Assembly: GCA_965223305.1 (NCBI GenBank)
Contig: CBDCWT010000036.1
Coordinates: 1-64,000 of the forward strand
Source of the DNA: CBDCWT01 sp965223305
GTDB lineage: Bacteria; Planctomycetota; Planctomycetia; Pirellulales; Pirellulaceae
Length of the DNA stretch: 64,000 nucleotides
Direction of reading: 5' to 3'
Positions 35,200 through 44,233 of this stretch are shown one piece after another. A model generated the notes under the pieces. It was not told the origin of the DNA and did not search any database. It saw only the letters and a program-made list of their open reading frames with translations. Every line of letters starts with the position of its first letter. Position 1 is the first letter of the stretch. The translations under genes and the position numbers were made by a program.

Positions 35200-37551
35200 G
35201 TGCTGATGTCCCCCCCACAGTTGTTTATCCTGGCTCGGATCCGCTGGTGGAAACCGATTGTCCTGACGGGCATGTTGCTGACTGCATCCCCCGCATTGGC
35301 ATTGGCCGCTGAGACCGTCTCTTTTGTTCGCGATGTCATGCCTGTGCTCTCCAAGGCAGGTTGCAACAGCGGAGGTTGCCACGGAAACGCGAACGGCAAA
35401 GGTGGGTTTCGGCTCTCACTGCGGGGCGAGGATCCGGGATTCGACTACCATTGGTTGACCCGCGAATCGTCAGGTCGCCGTGTCGATCGGTTCGATCCCG
35501 ACGCCAGCTTGCTGCTGTTGAAGCCCACAAATCAGTTGGCCCATCAAGGGGGGACTCGTTTCCGTGCCGATTCGTTGGAGTATCGTTTACTCCGTGACTG
35601 GATCGCTGGCGGCGCTCCACCGCCGGCCCGTGGTGAACCACGTCTTGATCGATTGGAGGTTGAGCCTCGCGAGAAATATCTCATCGCGCCTGGCGAATCG
35701 GTACAGCTGGCCGTGACTGCCATCTACGAAGACGGCCGCCGCAACGACGTGACGCGCATGGCGACCTATGAGCCGTCTAACCTCAATGCCGAAGTGGACG
35801 CTGGAGGACGGGTCACTCGCGGCGCGGATGGCGAGATAGCAATCGTTGTCCGGTACCTCGACAAGCAGACTGCAGCTCGTCTGGCGTTCATCCCGCGCCG
35901 GCCAGGCTTCACCTGGCGCGAATCGGTTCAAGCGAACTTCATCGATCGGCACGTGAACTCCAAGTTACGCAGGTTGCAGATCCATCCATCGCCGATTGCC
36001 GGTGACTCTGTTTTCGTGCGCCGAGCCTACTTGGACGCAATCGGAGTGCTTCCATCACCTGACGAGGCCCGGGCCTTTGTTCACGACGGCCGTGTTGACA
36101 AGCGGCGGAGACTAATCGAACGGCTCTTGTTTCGTCCCGAGTTTGCCGAGCACTGGGCTCTGAAGTGGTGCGATGTGCTCCGCGCGGAGGAGAAGGTGTT
36201 GGATCCCAAAGGCGTCGACGTCTTTCATGATTGGATCCGCCGGGCGATCGCCGATGGGAAGCCTATCGATCAATTCGTGCGCGAGTTGATTCGCGCTGAG
36301 GGCAGCACGTATCAGAATCCTCCGACCAACTACTGGCGGGCGAATCGCGATCCCTCGACACGCGGCGAAACAACCGCACGGCTGTTTCTCGGCGCGCGTT
36401 TGCAGTGCGCGAAGTGCCACAACCATCCTTTTGACGAGTGGACCCAGGCAGACTACTACGCATGGGCCGCCCTCTTCGCCCGACTCGATTACGAGATCGT
36501 CGAGAACGAACGGCAGGATCGCCTCGACAAGAATGAGTTCAACGGCGAGCAACGCGTGGTACTCGTCAGTCGAGGGACGGTCACTAACCCACGCAATGGC
36601 CGGCTGGTGGCACCCAAGCTGCTCGGCGCTCGACGGCTCGGCCCCGGCGCCTACCACGACCGCTTGACACCTTTGGCAGTGTGGCTGACCAGTCCGGAGA
36701 ATGAGAGATTCGCGAAAACGCAAGTCAACTTCGTTTGGTACCATCTGCTGGGTCGTGGCCTCGTGGAACCGGTCGACGATTTCCGAATAACGAATCCACC
36801 CTCCAACCCAGAGCTGCTGACTGCACTGGCCAGCGACTTCGTCAACCGCCGCTTTAACCTGCGGCATCTTGTGCGCACTATCATGAACTCGGCGGCCTAT
36901 CAGCGTTCCGCAGAACCCAATCAAACCAATGCAGACGACGATGCGAACTTCTCGCGGGCAATCGTCTCCCGTCTGCCAGCTGAGAAGTTGCTGGACGCCC
37001 AGTCTGCCGTGATCGGAACTCCGGCTGGGTTTTCCGGCTATCCTGCCGGGCTGCGTGCGGGTCAGATCCCGGGCGTGCGCCGCATCCGGCGAAGGGATCA
37101 ACTTCCACAGGCGGGTGATCGGTTCCTGAGAACCTTCGGCAAACCGGAGCGGTTGTTGGCCTGCGAGTGCGAACGTTCGAACGAGACAACGTTGGCCCAG
37201 GCGTTCGTCCTGATTGGCGGGGACTTACACCGTCGACTTGCCCGGCCGGAGAATCGCCTAGCGGCGCTCGCCGCGGGAGAGCTTTCTGATGATCAAATCA
37301 TCAGCGAGCTCTACTGGTCGGCACTAAGTCGCCCGCCATCCGCTGGCGAGCGGATGGCGGCCCGCGAGCTGCTGTCAGCAGGACTGCCCGAACCGCTTCC
37401 CATGACGCCGGGAGAACGGTACTGGGCGCACCGACTCTCGGATTTGCTTGCTAAGACAGGTTGGTTCGAGCTGCCCGATAGCCGCTTCGGGAGGCTACAA
37501 GACTTGACTTGGGCTCTGCTGAACTCAAAAGAGTTCGTGTTCCGTCACTAA
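35200..37551 (+). CDS. DUF1549/DUF1553 protein with Ig-like domain
   Basis: 783 aa. N-terminal hydrophobic signal (about 18-36, ending LAAE), then a cytochrome-like opening VMPVLSKAGCNSGGCHGNAN whose cysteine spacing is C-x4-CH. A bacterial Ig-like segment follows at about 145-225 (LIAPGESVQLAVTAIYEDGR), then DUF1549 with C-A-K-C-H (LQCAKCHNHPFDEWTQADYY) and DUF1553 (FVNRRFNLRHLVRTIMNSAA). It differs from the 32410 protein by the Ig-like insert and the altered first heme motif. An alternative ATG lies 6 bases downstream. It is paired with the DUF1501 gene after 110 bases. Confidence 0.92.
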   Translation: MLMSPPQLFILARIRWWKPIVLTGMLLTASPALALAAETVSFVRDVMPVLSKAGCNSGGCHGNANGKGGFRLSLRGEDPGFDYHWLTRESSGRRVDRFDPDASLLLLKPTNQLAHQGGTRFRADSLEYRLLRDWIAGGAPPPARGEPRLDRLEVEPREKYLIAPGESVQLAVTAIYEDGRRNDVTRMATYEPSNLNAEVDAGGRVTRGADGEIAIVVRYLDKQTAARLAFIPRRPGFTWRESVQANFIDRHVNSKLRRLQIHPSPIAGDSVFVRRAYLDAIGVLPSPDEARAFVHDGRVDKRRRLIERLLFRPEFAEHWALKWCDVLRAEEKVLDPKGVDVFHDWIRRAIADGKPIDQFVRELIRAEGSTYQNPPTNYWRANRDPSTRGETTARLFLGARLQCAKCHNHPFDEWTQADYYAWAALFARLDYEIVENERQDRLDKNEFNGEQRVVLVSRGTVTNPRNGRLVAPKLLGARRLGPGAYHDRLTPLAVWLTSPENERFAKTQVNFVWYHLLGRGLVEPVDDFRITNPPSNPELLTALASDFVNRRFNLRHLVRTIMNSAAYQRSAEPNQTNADDDANFSRAIVSRLPAEKLLDAQSAVIGTPAGFSGYPAGLRAGQIPGVRRIRRRDQLPQAGDRFLRTFGKPERLLACECERSNETTLAQAFVLIGGDLHRRLARPENRLAALAAGELSDDQIISELYWSALSRPPSAGERMAARELLSAGLPEPLPMTPGERYWAHRLSDLLAKTGWFELPDSRFGRLQDLTWALLNSKEFVFRH

Positions 37552-37661
37552 AAAGGGCCAGCTGTCGAAACGAATGTGACCAGGGAGACGCGGACCAGCT
37601 TGAAACAGAGGAGCGCGTCGCGACAGGTATGCCGTTCAATTACTAGCCTACGGACGATCTT

Positions 37662-39026
37662 ATGAACCGTCGACTGATGTCACGGCGTGCCGCTCTGAGG
37701 GTCGGCGGCGCGGGCATGTTGGGACTGAACCTGCCCGGCTTGCTGCGCGCCGAACAGCACCCCGCGGCGCTCCCGACCCGCGCCAAAACAGTGATCTTCC
37801 TCTTCCAATGGGGCGGGCCAAGTCACATAGACACTTTCGACATGAAGCCGGCTGCACCGGACACGATTCGCAGCCCGTACCGCTCGATTTCGACGTCCGC
37901 CGACGGAATCGAAGTCTGCGAGCTGCTGCCGGAAACCGCCCGGCGGATGCATCGTGTGACTTTGATCCGGTCGATGACGCACCGCATGAACAACCATGCC
38001 CCCGCGGGTTACTACGCAATCACTGGGCACGCGCCGCCGAGCGACGATCAGCGATTGCGGGATTCCCTGGACCTGTATCCAGCCTACGGCAGTGTTGTGG
38101 ATCATCTGGCGCCCAATACAAGTGGCATGCCCACGTTCGTTTCCTATCCCCATGTCATCCGCGATGGCTCGATCGTCCCTGGCCAACACGCGAGTTTCTT
38201 AGGGAAAAAACACGACCCGCTGTTTTTTCTCGAGGACCCCAACTCGTCCAACTTCAGCCTTCCAGAGCTGAGCTTGCCCGAGCATCTTCCACTCGAGAGG
38301 CTCCAACGGCGGCGCGAATTTCAGACGCTGGTGGATCAACAAGCCCGCCTGCTGGACTACTCGGCCGAGGCACAGGGATTAGATGACTACTACCGAAGAG
38401 CGATTGGAATGTTGACCAGTGACCGGGTCCGCCAAGCGTTCGATCTGTCGGCAGAATCACCACAGCTCAGAGATCGCTACGGGCGAACGACGTACGGTCA
38501 AAGCTGCCTGCTGGCCCGGCGGCTCGTTGAAGCGGGTGTGAAGTTCGTCACTGTCTATTTCTCCAACAGCATCGGTGGCCGCAGAATTGGATCGGGAGGC
38601 TGGGATACGCACGGCTTTGACAACACGAGGATGTACAAGATTGTCGATAAGTATCACTTTCCGATTACCGACCAGACCCTGCCCACGTTGCTCGACGACC
38701 TGGCTGACCGCGGGTTGATAGAGGATACTCTCGTGGTTTGGATGGGCGAGTTCGGACGGACTCCTTTGATCAACAAGAACGCCAGCCGCGATCATTGGCC
38801 GCGGTGCTACACCGCGCTGCTGGCGGGAGGAGGTGTCAAAGGAGGGTACGTCTACGGCAAGTCCGACGCGCACGCCATGTACCCCGATGAACGTCCCGTC
38901 AAACCGGAGGACCTGGCGGCGACGCTCTTCTATCTACTGGGAATCGACCCGGCGAGCGAGATCATCGACCGCAACAACCGGCCACTAGTCATTGGCGGAC
39001 GTCCACTGTTGGACGTGATCGCGTAG
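37662..39026 (+). CDS. DUF1501 protein, Tat-exported
   Basis: 454 aa with a clear twin-arginine signal MSRRAALRVGGAGMLGLNLP. The core matches the 31038 protein: KTVIFLFQWGGPSHIDTFDM, TLVVWMGEFGRTPLINKNAS, RDHWPRCYTALLAGGGVKGG, LAATLFYLLGIDPASEI. It follows the PSD1-type gene on the same strand, so the two pairs are mirror images about the 34834-35199 gap. Confidence 0.92.
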   Translation: MNRRLMSRRAALRVGGAGMLGLNLPGLLRAEQHPAALPTRAKTVIFLFQWGGPSHIDTFDMKPAAPDTIRSPYRSISTSADGIEVCELLPETARRMHRVTLIRSMTHRMNNHAPAGYYAITGHAPPSDDQRLRDSLDLYPAYGSVVDHLAPNTSGMPTFVSYPHVIRDGSIVPGQHASFLGKKHDPLFFLEDPNSSNFSLPELSLPEHLPLERLQRRREFQTLVDQQARLLDYSAEAQGLDDYYRRAIGMLTSDRVRQAFDLSAESPQLRDRYGRTTYGQSCLLARRLVEAGVKFVTVYFSNSIGGRRIGSGGWDTHGFDNTRMYKIVDKYHFPITDQTLPTLLDDLADRGLIEDTLVVWMGEFGRTPLINKNASRDHWPRCYTALLAGGGVKGGYVYGKSDAHAMYPDERPVKPEDLAATLFYLLGIDPASEIIDRNNRPLVIGGRPLLDVIA

Positions 39027-39046
39027 GCGTTTCAAGAGCTCTCTCT

Positions 39047-39272
39047 CAGTGGTCGTGCAGCTTTTGCGCTTCATGCCAGTCCGCCAAACTCTGGCGAGTT
39101 CGGCTACGCTGCAAATCAGCCGCTGGGCGTTAGCCGGCGTTAGCCCACGGTTCCCGAGCGAAACCGACGCGATAGCGTCCGGGGAGGGGTGGCCCGGGAG
39201 TGATCGCCCCTCGCGTGCCCCCTCTCCGGCCCTTTGGGCCGACTCTCCCCGAGGGGAGAGTGACGAAATCAG
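39047..39272. repeat. Composite palindromic repeat
   Basis: One copy in the same orientation as 4485-5118: GTGCAGCTTTTGCGCTTCAT, the CTCTGGCGAGTTCGGCTAC half-hairpin, CGCTGGGCGTTAGCC (the GGCGTTAGCC part is doubled here) and the terminal CTCTCCCC/GGGGAGAG palindromes. The rest of 39027-39565 shows a lower-G+C stretch near 39410-39560 that probably holds the promoter of the next gene; no gene is seen in it. Confidence 0.88.
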
Positions 39273-39565
39273 CCTTCGACAACGCGCTCGCATAGCTGAT
39301 TGTCATGTTGCGCCTTGAGACGGCGGAATCCGTCACGTGTGGCTGTCCGCGGCTGACTGCGGGCGGATCCATCTTCCTGCTACGGGTGTGCAGGGCGAGC
39401 GGCCGAAGACGCAGTGTAAATTGTAAGTGTTTGTATAATAACATCTTATGTCAACAAAACGTTTGTTGGGCTGAGGCAAATCGGTGATTTTGGCACGGGC
39501 ATTGCGATGAATTAGTCTGTTTACGGAATTCATAGTGTCAAAATGGCAGATACGGAGCAGAGGCA

Positions 39566-40003
39566 ATGACACTGCAAAAAAACGAAGAAAACCGGGCCGG
39601 CTCCCGGTGTCTATTTTTGGTCGCATCTCCCTACGCGACGCGTTTGCCCTACGAACGGTCGGTGATCTTGCTGGTTCGTAGCGAGCTACGCGGGGTCACT
39701 GGGATCTTTATGGATTCCGAAGTCCGCGAAGCGCTGAAGCAACTCCGGCAGGACACCGATGGGCCCGAGGCACCAGTGGCAGAATCGGTTGCCTCCCAGT
39801 TGAAGCTGCGCGTGGTCAATTGGCCAACGCACGAGTTGCAGGCTGAACTAGAGCAGGGCCTGTGGCTGACGACGCCTGCGCTGCAAGAAGATCTGCTGCG
39901 AGAGGACGACCTTTGGGTGGAGCTCGTACGCAGAGTCGGGCGTGAGGTCCTACAGGATTCGCTCGGCATCGAAGAGTTCCCGACCGATCCGACGTTCAAC
40001 TGA
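39566..40003 (+). CDS. Hypothetical protein
   Basis: 145 aa, not recognised. The second half is rich in acidic and Leu residues (ELQAELEQGLWLTTPALQED and LLREDDLWVELVRRVG), suggesting helices. No signal peptide or membrane segment is seen. GGAG 9 bases before the ATG supports this start; MDSEVREALKQLR at 39710 is a plausible shorter start of 97 aa. Its last 27 codons are inside a 97-bp sequence that is duplicated at 40239-40335, beyond a palindromic element. Confidence 0.6.
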   Translation: MTLQKNEENRAGSRCLFLVASPYATRLPYERSVILLVRSELRGVTGIFMDSEVREALKQLRQDTDGPEAPVAESVASQLKLRVVNWPTHELQAELEQGLWLTTPALQEDLLREDDLWVELVRRVGREVLQDSLGIEEFPTDPTFN

Positions 40004-40017
40004 GCCTCTGCCTTGAA
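39921..40017 (+). repeat. 97-bp direct repeat, copy 1 (end of the hypothetical gene)
   Basis: Identical to 40239-40335 except at two positions near the end (GCCTCTGCC against GTCTATGCC). It encodes the last 27 residues of the preceding gene plus the stop and 14 bases beyond. The two copies bracket a 221-base insert containing a paired palindrome. Confidence 0.93.
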
Positions 40018-40065
40018 CTCTTGTTGTTTGAGCCGCTCGGCTGATGGTAACGGAGCGGCATCAGC

Positions 40066-40237
40066 GGTAGGCCGGAACAAGCGGCTGGAGAGCTGCTGAT
40101 TTCTTGCATGACGTTCCCGCCGCGCCGTTCCGGCGGCACCAATTCCGATGCGTTTTGTGTTTGACGCATGCCGGAACTGCGCGGCGGATAAATCGTATGT
40201 TGATGGATGTACTTTGCGCCGCTTGTTCCGGCCTACC
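40066..40237. repeat. Inverted pair of REP-like palindromes (BIME/MITE-like element)
   Basis: Ends are a perfect 20-bp inverted repeat, GGTAGGCCGGAACAAGCGGC at the left (40066-40085) and its complement at the right (40218-40237). Each half is itself a palindrome: GCCGGAAC pairs with GTTCCGGC within 40067-40134 and again within 40170-40236. A central GATGCG...CGCATG stem lies between. Each half starts with GTAG, the tetranucleotide typical of REPs mobilised by RAYT transposases. No transposase is nearby. Confidence 0.85.
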
Positions 40238-40238
40238 A

Positions 40239-40335
40239 AGCTCGTACGCAGAGTCGGGCGTGAGGTCCTACAGGATTCGCTCGGCATCGAAGAGTTCCCG
40301 ACCGATCCGACGTTCAACTGAGTCTATGCCTTGAA
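40239..40335 (+). repeat. 97-bp direct repeat, copy 2
   Basis: A second copy of the 3' end of the 39566 gene, directly after the paired palindrome and directly before the stop of the convergent 40336 gene. It is untranslated gene debris, consistent with a target duplication or a local recombination event. Confidence 0.93.
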
Positions 40336-41316
40336 TCATCGCAGCAGTTTGGATCGCAAATTCGCAATTTGTTCCTGCCGCTCTGATTCTGTCCCCTGTG
40401 GGTCGAACTGCACGGGAGCAGCCCGCAACGCCTCCAGCTGGTCGGCCGCCGCTCGCCGTTTTTCGATGTCGCGGTGTGACAGTAGCCGCAGCCAAACCGA
40501 CTCGTCGTTGGCGAGCCAGACGGCCACGCCTTGGGGACAATCTGAGCAAGCGCACGACAGGTCGTCGCGGATGCGTGCCAGCCGCAGTCCTTGCTCACGG
40601 CTTAGCCCGCTCGACTTCGCGCGAGCCAGGTGAGCGAGGACAGCGATTCCCAGTTCACGCAGGCGCCGATCTGCCGCTTGACGTTGCGCGAACTCAGGGC
40701 TATCGAGTTCTTCGATCAAGCCTTCAACTTGTCGATGGGAAATGTGCGGCTCTTGGCCAGCGGCCGAGAACAGCTGTGACTCGATGTCACGCGCCGTTTC
40801 GAGTACCCGCCAGTCCGGCCGCAGCATTTGCAGGAACGGGATGAAGTGTCGTTGGCAGACTTCGGGCTCGGCCAATACCAGGTGCCAGACGGAGGCAAAC
40901 CGATAGGCTCGCCGCGTCCCACCTTCTTCGACAGTGAGCTCAACGGGGCGGCTAGGCTCTTGGACAAAGACCACACTTTGATCGACGCGACTTGAGACGG
41001 ACTTTCTGAGGAACCGACAACTGTCCTCGGCGAGCCAGATCTCAATCGACTCTCTGCCATCGGAGCGATTGTACTTCAGAGATCGTGTGGCAAAACCGCC
41101 GTCGATGGCCAGTGACTCTTGCACGCCCTCGTCGTCGGAAGCCGCGCGCCAACTGCCTGCTCTGAGGTGCGTGGCGACGAGTCTGCCCAGGACGATTTCG
41201 AACCGCACCCAATTCTGACGGGCTAGGTCAACCTCCCGTTCTGCGTTGTCGGCGTAAACATCCGTGTGGAGGAGGAGCGAGAAGACAACAACAGCGTTCC
41301 ATCGCCGCATGGACAC
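40336..41316 (-). CDS. Hypothetical secreted protein
   Basis: 326 aa with a signal peptide (MSMRRWNAVVVFSLLLHTDV, cleavage near YADN). No known family recognised. The middle is beta-rich (KYNRSDGRESIEIWLAEDS, QSVVFVQEPSRPVELTVE). The C-terminal third has helical repeat-like units (EELDSPEFAQRQAADRRLRE, LRLLSHRDIEKRRAAADQLE) of the kind planctomycete proteins often place after a signal peptide. A CACSDC cluster is present. Two-gene neighbours are convergent or unrelated. Confidence 0.7.
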   Translation of the reverse strand: MSMRRWNAVVVFSLLLHTDVYADNAEREVDLARQNWVRFEIVLGRLVATHLRAGSWRAASDDEGVQESLAIDGGFATRSLKYNRSDGRESIEIWLAEDSCRFLRKSVSSRVDQSVVFVQEPSRPVELTVEEGGTRRAYRFASVWHLVLAEPEVCQRHFIPFLQMLRPDWRVLETARDIESQLFSAAGQEPHISHRQVEGLIEELDSPEFAQRQAADRRLRELGIAVLAHLARAKSSGLSREQGLRLARIRDDLSCACSDCPQGVAVWLANDESVWLRLLSHRDIEKRRAAADQLEALRAAPVQFDPQGTESERQEQIANLRSKLLR

Positions 41317-41596
41317 CCCCCTTTCCTAGCGGGCGCCGTGTGGGGCCTGGGCTGGTGCGACGGAGCAGGCCAGTGGTGGGTCGGCCGGTTCGCCGCCGAG
41401 AACGTCCACCCAAGACCCTGCGTGCTCCGTCGATTTGTATTTGCCAGCTCAACGTCTAATGACGCCCGGGGTCCACAGCATAATATCGGAATCCGCGGCG
41501 TTGCCACCACGCGAATTTCCCCCAAAAGCACAGCTAGCATTGCGCGCTGCGGCGAGCTTGCTGAGGAGTTGACCAGGGCGGCGGCCAGGCGAATGC

Positions 41597-42718
41597 CTAC
41601 CGTCCACACGCGACGGGGCTGAGGGCTACCCAATCATCGGACTTCAGGCCGTGCGTGTGCAGCACCACCTCCCCCGCGCGCTTTCCCGGGCAAGCCAGCA
41701 GGGCACCTAGTTCCGGTCGAGACTCGCAGAACTCAAGGGAACGTTCCAGGCCCATGACGAAGAATGCCGTGGCGAGTGCGTCGGCCCGTGCGGCGGTGGG
41801 CGCCAGCGCGGTAGCCGACAGTAGCTGATCGGCCGGAAAGCCTGTCCGCGGATCGAGAACGTGACCGTACCGCTTGCCGCCGAAATGGAAGAATTGGTTT
41901 CCTGACCCCGAGGTGCCCAAGGCACGATCGCGGAGAACTACTTCCGCCAGCTGCTGCTGCTGGCGCAGTGGATGTCGCACGGCGATCCACCATCCACCCG
42001 CGGCGCTTTCGGTCATGCGGGCGCCGCGAGCTAAGAGGCTGCTGCGGCCGCCGTGAATCAAGAAGTTTTCTACATTAGCTCGCCGTAATAACTCGGCAGC
42101 TCGATCGAGCGCATATCCTTTGCCGATGCCACCAAAGTTGATTTCCATCCCTGCTCGGCGGAAGCGCACGGTGTGATGTTCGTCGTCCAGCTCCAGCCAC
42201 TGAGATCCCACTTGTTGCAGCGCGGCGTCGATCGCCTCTTTGGTCGGATGCCGTCCTTCACGGCGGTGAAATCCCCAAGTCTTTCCCAATGGAGCCGCTG
42301 TGATGTCAAAAGCGCCCTTGGTTTCAGCGTGTAGGCGTGACGAGGTTTGCAAGAGTTTGAAAAGCTCGGCCGAAACGGCGGCACACTCGCCGTTTGCAGT
42401 TTGATTAACGCGGCTAACTTCGCTATGCGCCCGATAGACGGTCAGCTGGTCTTCGATTGACTCCACCAGATCGAGTGCTTCGAGGGCCGCTTCGACGCCT
42501 GCTTCGTGCTGACCGGCGTTCAACAGCACTTGGAACTCGCAGGCCATCGCATCTCGGGCGACTTGAACCAGATAGGTTGCCTTGCGGTTCGCGGCAGTGG
42601 TTTTGGAGGACTCGGCATCTTCGACGGAGTCCAGCTGTGATGGCAGGTCGGAGATGGCGTCGATGGCGGCCTTGCCCACGACGAACTCACGGCGCGTCGA
42701 CTTAGTCTTTCGCTGCAT
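41597..42718 (-). CDS. apbE: FAD:protein FMN transferase (ApbE family)
   Basis: 373 aa. ApbE transfers FMN from FAD to Thr/Ser of target flavoproteins. Family motifs: MACEFQVLL near the N-terminus, GAFDITAAPLGKTWGFH, NFGGIGKGYALDRAAELL, FLIHGGRSSLLARG, the HVLDPRTGFPAD and RADALATAFFVMG metal-site region. N-terminal STRREFVVGKA resembles a weak Tat-type start without a long hydrophobic stretch. A cytochrome c'-like gene lies divergently upstream, a reasonable redox neighbour. No Rnf or Nqr subunit is in the window. Confidence 0.93.
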   Translation of the reverse strand: MQRKTKSTRREFVVGKAAIDAISDLPSQLDSVEDAESSKTTAANRKATYLVQVARDAMACEFQVLLNAGQHEAGVEAALEALDLVESIEDQLTVYRAHSEVSRVNQTANGECAAVSAELFKLLQTSSRLHAETKGAFDITAAPLGKTWGFHRREGRHPTKEAIDAALQQVGSQWLELDDEHHTVRFRRAGMEINFGGIGKGYALDRAAELLRRANVENFLIHGGRSSLLARGARMTESAAGGWWIAVRHPLRQQQQLAEVVLRDRALGTSGSGNQFFHFGGKRYGHVLDPRTGFPADQLLSATALAPTAARADALATAFFVMGLERSLEFCESRPELGALLACPGKRAGEVVLHTHGLKSDDWVALSPVACGR

Positions 42719-42802
42719 GTTCCGATTATACCCTGAACTCTTGGTTTTGAAGTTGCGAGTTTCGCAGGGCTATGTCCACGAGATGTCGAATTCGTGCGCT
42801 TT

Positions 42803-42878
42803 CGTAAGCGCGAAGCGTCAGCGAGGGGCGAGTGGCGTACCAACGCAAGCCATTCCCTCGTTTACGCTTCGGGTTCCG
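42803..42878. repeat. Hairpin repeat, 'GAAGCGTAAGCGAGGG' family
   Basis: Left arm CGCGAAGCGTCAGCGAGGGG, right arm ATTCCCTCGTTTACGCTTCG, same family as 6803-6974. Further AAGCG fragments continue to about 42924. It fills the divergent gap between apbE and the cytochrome gene (42719-43080), which must also hold their promoters. Confidence 0.82.
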
Positions 42879-43080
42879 ATTAAGCTGAAAGCGCAACTTC
42901 CAAAACTTACGCTTCGCGCTTACGATTGAAGCAGACCTTAGAGCTCCCGGCCGGGCGGTGTTGAGCACGATCTCCGGACGTGGACGCCGAGACGGCTGGC
43001 CTTTACGCTGTAGTAAGCTGGGAATAACCTCATCGACCGGCGTAGCCCTGACTGACCTGGCGAATACGCGAGCTGGACGG

Positions 43081-44067
43081 ATGACCACAATCACCTACTT
43101 GATCCGACGCGTCCGGTTGTTGGTGCTGGTATCAACCGCCGGTGTGATTTTTGTTGGCATCGTCGGCCTCGGGCAGGGTGGTTCGCCAAGCAGTTCGAAA
43201 CAGCGGGCGCGGCTTCCCCAGTTTCGACTGGACGATTCATCACAGCCGTTTTTCACCGACTTGTTCAGCCAGCTGCGCGGTCCGCGCCCGGCAGGCCGTT
43301 CCTCGCCGGATGCCAAAGTGGATTCAGTTTCTACCCCAGGTTTGTCGCCGACCGACGCCGTAGGGACACCAGCAGGATCGGCTTGGCCGGCGTTGATTTC
43401 CGCCACGACGCTTGCCGATGAGATTGAGGCGCTGAAGATTGCGATCGACAAGAACGTTACAACGCCAAGCGACTTTGCGGGGCGCGGAGTCAAACTGGTT
43501 CGTCGTGATTTTTCGATATTGGCCACGCTGTTTGCCGTCGTTGCAGAGTACGACGGAGACGTTCGTTTTAAGCACAGTGCTGCGATCGCTCGTGATCGAT
43601 TTGCGCGGGCGGCGGCCAACGCGCGGGCTGCTGGAAGTACCAACGTATACAACGAAGCCAAGCAGCGCAGGCGAGACTTGCAAGATCTTCTCGGCGGATC
43701 GAGGCTGAGCGGTGAACCGAGCCGTGTGGACTGGGAGCGAGTAGCCGCGCGCAGCGCCCTCATGCAGCGTCTGAAAGTCGGGCTGCGGGAGCGACTTGTC
43801 GTCGGGACCAGGGACGGCAGCGAGTTTTCCCGTCGACAGGAGATCTTGCTCCACGAAGCCGAGATCGTCGCCGCCATTGCCGAAGTGCTGACCCAGGAAG
43901 GCATGGAGGACGGCGACGACGAGGAGTACGCGGCGTTGTCTCGGAGGATGCAAGCTGCCGCGGTGGATCTGGTCGGCGCCGTCAAGATGACTGCCCCAGA
44001 ACGTGCTCGGCTGGCGGTCGGGCAAGTGTCACAGGCCTGCGCGGATTGCCACGAGCTCTACCGCTAG
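43081..44067 (+). CDS. Cytochrome c'-like (cytochrome c-556 family) protein
   Basis: 328 aa from ATG 43081. N-terminal membrane/signal segment LLVLVSTAGVIFVGIVGLG (about 13-31). A helical domain ends with C-A-D-C-H-E-L-Y-R right at the C-terminus, the placement used by four-helix cytochromes c'. Helices with long charged runs precede it. The single heme motif and extracytoplasmic location fit electron transfer or gas binding. An in-frame start at 42958 is rejected because it adds a hydrophilic region before the signal. Confidence 0.75.
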   Translation: MTTITYLIRRVRLLVLVSTAGVIFVGIVGLGQGGSPSSSKQRARLPQFRLDDSSQPFFTDLFSQLRGPRPAGRSSPDAKVDSVSTPGLSPTDAVGTPAGSAWPALISATTLADEIEALKIAIDKNVTTPSDFAGRGVKLVRRDFSILATLFAVVAEYDGDVRFKHSAAIARDRFARAAANARAAGSTNVYNEAKQRRRDLQDLLGGSRLSGEPSRVDWERVAARSALMQRLKVGLRERLVVGTRDGSEFSRRQEILLHEAEIVAAIAEVLTQEGMEDGDDEEYAALSRRMQAAAVDLVGAVKMTAPERARLAVGQVSQACADCHELYR

Positions 44068-44233
44068 CATCCAGATTCGCCCTGGTAGCTCGGCACCGCG
44101 TCTGCTACTCTCCCGGCTGCCTTTCGCTCCGGCAGGTTCCTGCTGCGACTCGTTGGCTGTAATTCCCTTCTTACGACCGCTGTTCTGGTCCGTTTCGCTG
44201 TGATCCAGCGCACAGGTTAAGGAGACGTTGTTC

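Noticed and set aside
36112..37101. Minus-strand open frame of 329 codons
   Set aside because: It lies wholly inside the DUF1549/DUF1553 gene on the other strand, which has recognisable domains and codon usage.
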